Assembly: GCA_963842125.1 (NCBI GenBank)
Contig: CAWJFE010000001.1
Span: 1,512,156 to 1,576,155 of the forward strand
Origin: CAWCWK01 sp963842125
GTDB taxonomy: Bacteria; Pseudomonadota; Alphaproteobacteria; Rhizobiales; CAWCWK01
Length of the DNA stretch: 64,000 nucleotides
Direction of reading: 5' to 3'
Positions 43,370 to 50,362 of the stretch are shown here, piece after piece. Within the stretch, counting starts at the first letter, position 1; each line of letters starts with the position of its first letter. A program made the translations under genes and the position numbers. Under the pieces are notes generated by a model. The model did not search any database. It was given only the letters and a program-made list of their open reading frames with translations, and was not told the DNA's origin.

Positions 43370-44818
43370 ATGACCGAGACACCGATCGACGAGAAGGGTC
43401 CGACCCGGCCCGAGGCCTCCCCGGCGGCCCGGCCGGGCAAGCTGCGCCGCCGGCTGCGCTTCGGCCTGTCCTCCAAGCTCCTCCTCCTCACCGTCCTCTT
43501 CGTGATGCTGTCGGAGGTGCTGATCTTCGTTCCCTCGATCGCGAACTTCCGCGAGACCTGGCTGCGCGACCGCATCGCCACGGCCGACGTCGCGATCCTC
43601 ATCCTCGAGGCCTATCCGGACGGCATGGTGCCCGAGGAGGTCGAGATGGGACTGCTGGAGCGCATAGACGCGAAGCTCATCGCCTTTCGCGCCGACAACA
43701 TGCGCTACCTCATCGCGGCCGACGACATGGCGCAGGACGTCGCGATGCGCCAGAACCTCGGCGAGGCCGGCCCGCTGGCGCTCATCGCCATGGCCTTCGA
43801 GACGCTGACCTCGCGCGGCGAGCGGCTGGTCCATATCATCGACGACGTGCCGGGCGGCCAGTTGGAGCTCATCATCGAGGAGAGCGACCTTCGTGCCGAC
43901 ATGATCGCCTATGCGGTCAACATCCTTCTCCTCTCGCTCTTCATCTCGGCCATCACCGCGACGGCGGTCTACATCTCGCTGCGCAATCTCATGGTCCGCC
44001 CGATGCAGCGGCTGATGACCGCCATGGTCGCCTTTCGCGACGCGCCGGAGGGCGACGTCAACGTCATCCGCCCGAGCAGCCGCACCGATGAGATCGGCCT
44101 CGCCGAGCGCGAACTGGCCGAGATGCAGTCCTCCGTCCAGCGCATGCTGCAAGAGCGCTCGCGCCTCGCCGCGCTGGGCCTCGCGGTCGCGAAGATCAAC
44201 CACGACCTTCGGAACATGCTCTCCAGCGCGCAGCTCTTCATCGAGCGCATCGAGATGGTGCCCGACCCGGCCGTCCAGCGCCTCGCGCCCAAGCTCGTCA
44301 ACGCGCTCGACCGCGCGATCACCTTCACTCAGGACACGCTGCGCTATGGCCGCGCCCAGGAGAAACCGCCCGAGCGAGAGCGGGTCGATCTGCACGCCCT
44401 TTGCGACGCCGTCGCCGAATCGCTCGATCTCGGCGGACAGCATGTCGGCTGGCACAACTCGATCCCGGAGGGTTTCATCGTCGAGGCCGACGCCGACCAT
44501 CTCTACCGCATCACGACGAACCTGATGCGCAACGCCCGTCAGGCCGTCGCTGACCTCGGTGAGCGCGGCGCCATCACCGTCAGTGCCGAACGCGTAGATA
44601 ATGTCGTCCATTTCGAGGTCTCCGACAATGGCCCCGGCATTCCCGAGCACGTTCGCCCAAAACTCTTCCAGCCCTTCGGCGCCAGCCAGCACAGGGGCGG
44701 CACGGGCCTCGGCCTCACCATCGCCGACGAGCTGGTGCGCGCGCATGGCGGCCACATCACGCTGATCGAGGACGGCCCGGGCGCGACATTTCGGATTAAA
44801 CTTCCCCACGGCCGTTGA
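43370..44818 (+). CDS. Sensor histidine kinase (HAMP, HisKA, HATPase)
   Basis: A 482-aa membrane sensor: helix near residues 38-58, a periplasmic region, a second helix (ILLLSLFISAITATAVYI), HAMP segment (RNLMVRPMQRLMTAM), dimerisation H-box KINHDLRNML with phosphorylated His278, and an HATPase domain with DNGPGIP and GGTGLGLTIADELVRAHGG. No response regulator gene is adjacent, so its partner is elsewhere. ATG at 43370, 9 bases after the oxidoreductase gene; co-transcription suggests a shared condition but the signal is unknown. Confidence 0.93.
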   Translation: MTETPIDEKGPTRPEASPAARPGKLRRRLRFGLSSKLLLLTVLFVMLSEVLIFVPSIANFRETWLRDRIATADVAILILEAYPDGMVPEEVEMGLLERIDAKLIAFRADNMRYLIAADDMAQDVAMRQNLGEAGPLALIAMAFETLTSRGERLVHIIDDVPGGQLELIIEESDLRADMIAYAVNILLLSLFISAITATAVYISLRNLMVRPMQRLMTAMVAFRDAPEGDVNVIRPSSRTDEIGLAERELAEMQSSVQRMLQERSRLAALGLAVAKINHDLRNMLSSAQLFIERIEMVPDPAVQRLAPKLVNALDRAITFTQDTLRYGRAQEKPPERERVDLHALCDAVAESLDLGGQHVGWHNSIPEGFIVEADADHLYRITTNLMRNARQAVADLGERGAITVSAERVDNVVHFEVSDNGPGIPEHVRPKLFQPFGASQHRGGTGLGLTIADELVRAHGGHITLIEDGPGATFRIKLPHGR

Positions 44819-44871
44819 AACCGGCGCGCGGGCCGTCACGTAGCTGAGATACGCTCACCAGACGGACGTCC

Positions 44872-46005
44872 ATGACCCTTTCGCCCCCGCCGGCTTCCCC
44901 GACCATGTCGCCGCCCGGCCACGATCCTCAAGTCGTCGGCTTCGCCAAGGCCCTTCCGCCGCACCGGTTCGCGCAGGACGATGTCTTGCGCACCTTCCGC
45001 GAAGCCTACGGCCACAAGATCCCGCGCTTCGAGAGGATCGCGGACATCTTCGTCAACACCGGTATCGAGACCCGCTACGCCGTCCGCCCCTTCGACTGGT
45101 TCCGCCACGACCAGGGCTGGCGAGAGCGCACGAGCGCCTATCTCGAAGGCGCCGACGCCCTCTTTCGCGAGGCCGCGCTCGGTGCGCTCTCCGCCGCCGG
45201 TGTCGAAGCCGGCGACATCGATACCGTCGTGACCATATCCTCGACAGGCATCGCCACGCCGAGCCTCGAAGCGCGCGCGCTCGTCGACCTCGGCTTCCGG
45301 CAGAATGTGCGCCGCGTGCCTGTCTTCGGTCTCGGCTGCGCCGGCGGCGTGTCGGGCCTTGCGCTCGCCGGCCGCTTGGCGCGGGCCGAGCCCGGCTCGA
45401 ACGTCCTCCTCGTCATCGTCGAGCTCTGCACGCTCTCCTTTCGCGGCGATGCGCTGACGAAGTCGAACATCATCGCGACCGCCCTCTTCGGCGACGGTGC
45501 CTGCGCCTGCGTGGTGCGCGTGGACCCCGACGCGACCGGCCGCTTCACCATTCGCCACGCCGCCGAGCACACCTGGCCGCAGACGCTCGACATCATGGGT
45601 TGGGACGTCGATCCGGTCGGCTTCAACGTCGTCCTGTCGCGCTCCATCCCCGACTTCGTGCGGCAGGAAGTGCGCGCCGCCGTCGATGGCTATCTCGCCA
45701 CGACCGACGACACGCTCGCCTCGCTAGACCGCGTCTCGTCCCACCCGGGCGGCGCCAAGGTCGTCGATGCGCTCGAAGCCGTCCTCGACCTCGGGGCGGG
45801 CACGATGGACCATGAGCGGGCGACCTTGCGCGACTACGGCAACATGTCCTCGCCCACCGCCCTCTTCGTGCTCGACCGCGCCATCGAGACCGGCTTCACC
45901 GGCCGCAGCCTCCTGATGGCGCTCGGACCGGGCTTCACGGCCAGCCTGATGACCGTCGACGTTCCCGAGCGGTCCGCACCGTCGGAGGGTCCCGCCGATG
46001 CCTGA
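44872..46005 (+). CDS. Type III polyketide synthase
   Basis: A 377-aa chalcone/stilbene-synthase-like enzyme with the complete catalytic triad: Cys156 in FGLGCAGGV, His291 in SSHPGGAKV and Asn324 in GNMSSPT. Such bacterial enzymes extend fatty acyl starters with malonyl-CoA to alkylpyrones or alkylresorcinols. The next recognised gene is an ICMT-like methyltransferase, matching the Bacillus BpsA-BpsB pair that makes methylated alkylpyrones. ATG at 44872. It may be the same transcription unit as the kinase (53-base gap). Confidence 0.93.
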   Translation: MTLSPPPASPTMSPPGHDPQVVGFAKALPPHRFAQDDVLRTFREAYGHKIPRFERIADIFVNTGIETRYAVRPFDWFRHDQGWRERTSAYLEGADALFREAALGALSAAGVEAGDIDTVVTISSTGIATPSLEARALVDLGFRQNVRRVPVFGLGCAGGVSGLALAGRLARAEPGSNVLLVIVELCTLSFRGDALTKSNIIATALFGDGACACVVRVDPDATGRFTIRHAAEHTWPQTLDIMGWDVDPVGFNVVLSRSIPDFVRQEVRAAVDGYLATTDDTLASLDRVSSHPGGAKVVDALEAVLDLGAGTMDHERATLRDYGNMSSPTALFVLDRAIETGFTGRSLLMALGPGFTASLMTVDVPERSAPSEGPADA

Positions 46006-46293
46006 GAGCGTGTCCCGCAACCCGGTAATCGAGAACTGTCGGACCGTCGTCTTCGAGCTGCGAGAGGTCGAGCGCGGTCGATGCCGAGGGCATGCGCGCG
46101 AACTGACGATGCGGCGAGCGGCGAGACCAACCGAAGTGCCGATCAGACCGCCTGTCGCGACGGGCTATAGGGGCGCCCGCCAAAGGCGTCGTAGCGGGCA
46201 TCGCGACCGCCACGGACGGGCGATCTCGACAAGCACTGCGCCGAGTCGGCGCTCGCCGCTTCGCTGCCCCCGTAAGATCGGAGACCGTCACTG
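46006..46293. other. 288-base gap between PKS and methyltransferase genes
   Basis: An open frame (45998-46294, plus strand) starts within the PKS 3' end and stops with TGATG overlapping the methyltransferase ATG, a spacing typical of coupled genes. However, its translation is Arg-rich and resembles no protein I know. It may be a remnant of a deleted gene (many such clusters have an extra oxidoreductase or methyltransferase here) or non-coding. Confidence 0.4.
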
Positions 46294-46809
46294 ATGGACG
46301 GCTGGATGTCTCCTTCCGTCACACTGACGGCCCTGATTCTCGGCTTCGTAACCCTGCAACGCCTCTCCGAGCTCGTCATCGCCCGGCGCAACACCGCCCG
46401 GCTTTTGAACGATGGCGCGGTGGAGCACGCGCCGGGTCACTATCCGCTCATCGTCGCGCTGCACGCGTCGTGGCTGCTCGGTCTCTGGCTGCTCGCCTGG
46501 GGCCAGCCCGTCAACCTCTGGCTCCTTGCGGCTTTCGCCGTGCTCCAGGCCGGACGCGTCTGGGTACTGACGACCCTCGGCCCACGCTGGACGACGCGGA
46601 TCATCACGGTCCCCGGCGAGCGCCTCGTCGCGCAGGGCCCCTTTCGCTTCGTTCGCCATCCGAACTATCTCGTCGTCAGCCTCGAGATCGCCTGCCTTCC
46701 CGCCGTCTTCGGCCTCTGGCTTTACGCCTTCGCCTTCGCCGTCCTCAACCTCCTCATCCTCACCATCCGCATCCGCGCCGAGAACCACGCCCTCATCGGT
46801 TCGACCTAA
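46294..46809 (+). CDS. Isoprenylcysteine carboxylmethyltransferase (ICMT) family membrane methyltransferase
   Basis: A 171-aa protein with four to five hydrophobic spans and the ICMT SAM-binding C-terminal motif GPFRFVRHPNYLVV followed by RIRAENHAL. Bacterial ICMT homologues next to type III PKS genes O-methylate the alkylpyrone product (B. subtilis YpbQ/BpsB), so it is most likely a tailoring enzyme rather than a protein methyltransferase. ATG at 46294. It is the last backbone protein gene before tRNA-Arg. Confidence 0.9.
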   Translation: MDGWMSPSVTLTALILGFVTLQRLSELVIARRNTARLLNDGAVEHAPGHYPLIVALHASWLLGLWLLAWGQPVNLWLLAAFAVLQAGRVWVLTTLGPRWTTRIITVPGERLVAQGPFRFVRHPNYLVVSLEIACLPAVFGLWLYAFAFAVLNLLILTIRIRAENHALIGST

Positions 46810-46823
46810 TTCACCACCCCCAC

Positions 46824-46852
46824 TTGCGCCGCCCCCGCCACCCGGCTATGTC
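46824..46852 (+). promoter_or_regulatory. Candidate tRNA-Arg promoter
   Basis: TTGCGC (46824-46829), a 17-base spacer and TATGTC (46847-46852) lie so that transcription would begin about 4 bases before the tRNA. Box match is moderate. Confidence 0.45.
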
Positions 46853-46862
46853 CCCTCCCGCG

Positions 46863-46939
46863 GCGCCGGTAGCTCAGCTGGATAGAGCACCAGACTACGA
46901 ATCTGGGGGTCGGGGGTTCGAATCCTCCCCGGCGCGCCA
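46863..46939 (+). tRNA. tRNA-Arg (anticodon ACG)
   Basis: Seventy-seven bases including encoded CCA. Acceptor GCGCCGG pairs with CCGGCGC before the discriminator G. The D-loop holds AGCTCAGCTGGATAGAGC, the anticodon stem is CCAGA/TCTGG with loop CTACGAA (anticodon ACG, 46897-46899), and the T-arm contains GGTTCGAATCC. It reads CGN arginine codons through inosine. A serine recombinase gene on the other strand ends inside it. Confidence 0.97.
46895..46939. other. Probable attL core: tRNA 3' half shared with recombinase gene end
   Basis: These 45 bases are both the 3' half of tRNA-Arg and, on the other strand, the last codons of the recombinase (…GEDSNPRPPDS-stop), whose stop codon is formed from anticodon-loop bases 46895-46897. 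This is what insertion at a tRNA gene leaves. The exact crossover and the matching attR copy are not visible; no second copy lies in the rest of the window. Confidence 0.6.
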
Positions 46940-48517
46940 TTCCTGTATAGAACTGGGCACCGCTTCGGCGGTCGGGTCGCCCTTCGCAACGCGGCGGCGC
47001 AGATCATCCTTGCGGCCGTAGATGATCGCCTCCTTGTCGTTCACCTCGATCCGCTCGACGGTGGCGCGGATGTAGGCCTTGCGAAACGGCACTTCGCCTC
47101 TACGGAGCCGATCCTGCATGGCCTTGCCAAAGGCGACCATCTTGTCCGACGACAAGTCTAGCTTCGGTCCGAGGCGGCGGCGCACTCGCTCATGGGCAGC
47201 AGTCGCGATGTCGCGGTCCCTTTTGGCAGAAGCCATCCGGGCGGCGAATGCGTCGTCGTCCATATCGGCCAGCCCCCGCTCGATCGCCCCGTAGAGGCGC
47301 TCGAGCCGTGCCTTTGCTTCGGCCAGTTCGGAGGTCACGCGCAGCATCTCAGCGTTCGACTGGGTAGCGCCCATAGCGTCGCGCGCCTCGATCTCGCGCA
47401 ACATCTCGTTCAGACGCTCCGGCTGAAAGAGGCGCTCGCACAGCGCTTCGATAATGGCGTCATCGAGCTTGCCCATCGGCAGCGAGCGGCCGCGGCAGGC
47501 GGTCTTGCCACGCGCTTGGCTGGTTGCGCAGGTGTAGTACCGATATCGGCCGGACTTACCCGTGCGGATCGTCATGGCCCCGCCGCAATCCGCACAGCGC
47601 GCAAGACCCGTCAACAGGATAGGGCCACACACGACCTTGGGCGGGGCAAGCTTGGGGTTGCGGCTCTTCAACAAAGCCTGCACCGCATCGAACCGGTCCG
47701 CCTCGACAATGACTGGACAGCGCACCTCGACATGCTCGCCGACAGGCCGCGCCTTGCCGGCCCGACTGTCGTTCCGATTGTAGATGTAGGTGCCTTTGTA
47801 GACAGGGTTGGTCAGGATCTTATGCAGCGGCCCGACGTGCCAGAACTTGCCGGCCCTCGTGCGATACCCAGCAGCGTTCAGATGCTCGGCTATCTTCTTC
47901 GTTCCCATGGGACCGGAGCGGCCCGTGCCGAGTTCGGCAAGGCGAAAGATCAAATCGATGATCCGGGCTTCGACATCATCAATAGCAAGCTTCTTCTTCG
48001 CCTTCTTGCCATGCATCTCAGCGACGTAGGTCTTATATCCAAACGGCGGAGCCGCACCGTTCCAAAAGCCTGCCTCCGCGTTGGCGCGCATGGTCGTACG
48101 AACGTGCTTGGCAGTCTCGCGCGAACTGTGCTCGTCGAACACGTTCAAGAGTTGGCGGACGAGGTCACCGCTCTCGTCGTGCGACGAGGGCTGCGTGACG
48201 GAGACAACCTCAATGCCGTTCTTGCGCAGGTCTCGGATGGTAAGCTCGGCCACCGGCGCGTTGCGGAACAGGCGGGATTGAGAGAACACGACAATCCGCT
48301 CGAACGGCGAGGGCTTGGTCTTCGCGTCGAGTAGCATTCGCTGGAGTTCGGGGCGGTTCTCATGGGTGCCGGACGCACCGCGGTCGCAATACTCCTCAAC
48401 GATCACGAGGCCGGTCTTTTCGCAGTATGCCGCGACTGCATCGCGCTGGTCGGCGAGGCTGATGCCCTCTTCGGCCTGCCGCACGGTGCTTACGCGATAG
48501 TAGCCCGCCGCCCTCAT
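46895..48517 (-). CDS. Large serine recombinase (site-specific integrase)
   Basis: A 540-aa large serine recombinase. The N-terminal catalytic domain starts AAGYYRVST (nucleophile Ser) and includes VFSQSRLFRN; then the Recombinase domain (GTKKIAEHLNAAGYRTRAGKFW, LTNPVYKGTYIYN), the zinc ribbon (GLARCADCGGAM...YYTCATSQ...TACRGRS) and a long coiled coil (about residues 370-450). The C-terminal residues GEDSNPRPPDS are encoded by tRNA-Arg. ATG at 48517 overlaps the stop of the small upstream ORF (ATGA). It probably integrates and excises this island. Confidence 0.93.
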   Translation of the reverse strand: MRAAGYYRVSTVRQAEEGISLADQRDAVAAYCEKTGLVIVEEYCDRGASGTHENRPELQRMLLDAKTKPSPFERIVVFSQSRLFRNAPVAELTIRDLRKNGIEVVSVTQPSSHDESGDLVRQLLNVFDEHSSRETAKHVRTTMRANAEAGFWNGAAPPFGYKTYVAEMHGKKAKKKLAIDDVEARIIDLIFRLAELGTGRSGPMGTKKIAEHLNAAGYRTRAGKFWHVGPLHKILTNPVYKGTYIYNRNDSRAGKARPVGEHVEVRCPVIVEADRFDAVQALLKSRNPKLAPPKVVCGPILLTGLARCADCGGAMTIRTGKSGRYRYYTCATSQARGKTACRGRSLPMGKLDDAIIEALCERLFQPERLNEMLREIEARDAMGATQSNAEMLRVTSELAEAKARLERLYGAIERGLADMDDDAFAARMASAKRDRDIATAAHERVRRRLGPKLDLSSDKMVAFGKAMQDRLRRGEVPFRKAYIRATVERIEVNDKEAIIYGRKDDLRRRVAKGDPTAEAVPSSIQEWRAGEDSNPRPPDS

Positions 48518-48717
48518 TTCGCTTCCTCCTCGTCCATAGCCTTTCCATGATGGCATGGTCGGTCGGGTCGCGCAGCGCTGGCAACCGGTTCATCCCCAAC
48601 CCATACCGAGAAGGCTGTTCGAAGGAGGTGGAGCTCCTCCTCCGTGATCTCGTGGCACGTAGGTTCGTCGCTCCAGCGGACGTCGAGGTCGCTCGTATGA
48701 TCGGCAGGGTTGGCCAT
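48514..48717 (-). CDS. Small acidic protein upstream of the recombinase (67 aa)
   Basis: Acidic, soluble 67-aa product (ATG 48717) with SDLDVRWSDEPTCHEITEEELHLLRTAF; the stop TGA overlaps the recombinase ATG. Small proteins of this kind often precede large serine recombinases in Rhizobiales islands. A recombination directionality role is imaginable, but nothing in the sequence shows DNA binding. The longer frame to 48903 runs into the divergent gene's promoter region. Confidence 0.55.
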   Translation of the reverse strand: MANPADHTSDLDVRWSDEPTCHEITEEELHLLRTAFSVWVGDEPVASAARPDRPCHHGKAMDEEEAK

Positions 48718-48746
48718 GCCGATGACCCTGGCGAGTGATCGTCCGA

Positions 48747-48764
48747 GAGATGTCCGGTTTAAAT
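48747..48764 (+). repeat. 18-bp inverted repeat, left copy
   Basis: GAGATGTCCGGTTTAAAT here is the exact complement of 49178-49195. The two copies flank the 142-aa TraK-like gene. A degenerate third copy lies at 48801-48821 in the orientation of the right copy (three mismatches over 21 bases). Confidence 0.85.
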
Positions 48765-48800
48765 GCAGATAGGACGTTTTCTGGTCTCTGGGCCCGATTT

Positions 48801-48821
48801 CGATTTGGACCGGAGATCTCG
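48801..48821 (-). repeat. Degenerate third copy of the 18-bp repeat
   Basis: CGATTTGGACCGGAGATCTCG matches the right copy region (49175-49195) at 18 of 21 bases. It lies 27 bases before the ATG at 48848, where an operator or oriT-binding site would sit. Confidence 0.65.
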
Positions 48822-48847
48822 CAGCCGACGCCGGCTTACGTTCGGCC

Positions 48848-49276
48848 ATGCCGAAACCGATCTCTACCGAGTCCATCGCCGCGCTTAAGACGCGCTTCTC
48901 CAACGCATTGCACGACGGTTACGGCGCGCGCTCGTTAACGACCGCCCTTCGCAACGTTCATAACCAGATCGCCGACCATCGCGCCCGTGATGCGCGGTGG
49001 GAAGCGCTGGCGGCTGTGCTAACCGAAGCGTCGGTTGCGGCCGGGCGTGCGGAGATATCTCCCGCAACGTTGCGCGGGATCCATCGGCGTCTGGCTAGAA
49101 GACGGCTCATCCCTCCTCGAGCTGCCTTTGATCACCCGAGAGCCCAGAAATCTCCGGCGGAGGAGCACAATCTCGATTTAAACCGGACATCTCGTCCGCC
49201 TACCTCGGCTACGTCCAACCGCGTCGCTGCGCGCCGCGCGGCCATGCAAAAGGTAGGTGGACCCGATGACAAGTAA
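48848..49276 (+). CDS. Small basic DNA-binding-like protein, TraK-like (tentative)
   Basis: A 142-aa basic protein. The middle part RAEISPATLRGIHRRLARRR resembles the helix-turn-helix end of TraK-type oriT-binding proteins, and the gene is followed by a TraL-like ATPase in the IncP order traK-traL. The stop overlaps the start region of that ATPase (ATG 49266). It is flanked by 18-bp inverted repeats that could be its binding sites. Sequence similarity is weak, so this is an inference from order, size, charge and repeats. Confidence 0.5.
   Translation: MPKPISTESIAALKTRFSNALHDGYGARSLTTALRNVHNQIADHRARDARWEALAAVLTEASVAAGRAEISPATLRGIHRRLARRRLIPPRAAFDHPRAQKSPAEEHNLDLNRTSRPPTSATSNRVAARRAAMQKVGGPDDK
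49178..49195 (-). repeat. 18-bp inverted repeat, right copy
   Basis: ATTTAAACCGGACATCTC, complement of 48747-48764. It is inside the 3' end of the TraK-like gene, so it is coding DNA as well as a repeat. Confidence 0.85.
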
Positions 49277-50041
49277 GACGAACGCGAAACGGCCGTTTCT
49301 GGCTATGGCGATGTGCGACAAGGGCGGCGTCCGAAAGACCCAGACCCTTGCTGCGTACGGTGCGTATCTCATGGAGAGCACCCATCGCGTGGTTGGCTAT
49401 CAGACCGATAACCAGACGAAGCTGGAGGCCTCCCTAGGGACCCACGTTGAGACGCTGCGCATGCCGTCCGTTGACGACCTTCGGCAGGACGACCTCGCGG
49501 ATGCCACCATCCTCTCGCCGTTGACTGACCGCCTCCTCGAGGGGCCCGACGACGTCGTGCTCTTCGATGTCGGCGGCAACCTAGTGTCCCGCGTCCTTGA
49601 TGTGATGATTTCGATCGACCTCGATGTCGCTCTTCAGGAAATTGGCATGCCGGTTCTGGTCTTCGTGCCCACCACCACGGACGCGGAGACAATGAGGATC
49701 GCGAAGGGTACGGTTCAACGGATCCAGATCGCTATGCCGAGCGCTCTGATCGTCCCCGTCATCTGCGAGGACGGTGGTGACGCCGTAAGAGCTAGCAAGT
49801 TCATGACGGAAGCGGTTGGTGGTTCGATGGTGTTGCGCCATCCGCGACTGATGCCTCGCGCGCTTGAGGCCGTGAACCGTTCGACTGCATCTCCGTGGCA
49901 GATGGCCGACATGGCACCTGCGGACCTGCAAAGGGCCGTCAAACTTCCCCCACCTTGGCGCGGGCCATCCGCGGAGATCTGTCCGTCTGGAAATCGCACC
50001 TCGCCGAGGCGTTCGACACTCTGCCCTTTCGCATCGGGTAG
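49266..50041 (+). pseudogene. ParA/TraL-like P-loop ATPase, frameshifted near its 3' end
   Basis: A MinD/ParA-type ATPase. The Walker A loop reads MCDKGGVRKTQT, a deviant KGGVGKT with Gly to Arg; Walker B is VVLFDVGGN. The ATG at 49266 has AGGTAGG eight bases upstream and is preferred over GTG 49257. After about 49950 the frame becomes unnatural; one more C in the CCCCC at 49947-49951 gives LARAIRGDLSVWKSHLAEAFDTLPFRIG and a stop at 50041, a natural C-terminus. About 259 aa, near the size of IncP TraL. Role in conjugation or partition is inferred. Confidence 0.68.
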
Positions 50042-50132
50042 GACGGCCGGACGTCCCTTACGCGCCGAGAAGCGGTACGCCGAGGAGTTTATTCAGGAGT
50101 TCGCGAGAGCACCCGCAAAGCGGGTGCCAGCC

Positions 50133-50312
50133 ATGCTTAAGGCACGACCAAGGCTCGCGTCGCTCGCCAAACTCGTCAGCACGAGAGAACAATACGTACG
50201 GCACCGAGAGAAGGTTAACGGGCGCCTCATGGCGGAGCATGCGTTCTGGAAAGGGATGTGCGTCGGAGCCCTCGTCGTCGCCTTGGCCATCGCAGCCCCC
50301 TACGCCCTCTGA
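50133..50312 (+). CDS. Small protein with C-terminal membrane helix
   Basis: After the ATPase stop, a separate coding signal EKRYAEEFIQEFARAP...MLKARPRLASLAK...AEHAFWKGMCVGALVVALAIAAPYAL ends at 50312. It has a charged helical body and one C-terminal membrane span. ATG at 50133 is the first in-frame ATG, but the good-looking sequence begins about 25 codons earlier, so the start is doubtful. In IncP the gene after traL (traM) also encodes a small protein with a C-terminal span; that parallel is weak. Confidence 0.4.
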   Translation: MLKARPRLASLAKLVSTREQYVRHREKVNGRLMAEHAFWKGMCVGALVVALAIAAPYAL

Positions 50313-50362
50313 CCCTTCATCGCAGGACCGTCGAACACAACTCATATTTATAGGAGAAGTAT

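Noticed and set aside
45998..46294. Overlapping 98-codon frame between the PKS and methyltransferase genes
   Set aside because: Positioned like a coupled gene but the translation is Arg-rich and unlike any protein; reported as a gap rather than a gene.
48700..49200. IncP-type nic site
   Set aside because: Repeats near a TraK-like gene invited the idea, but no ATCCTG-like nic core was found in the right place.
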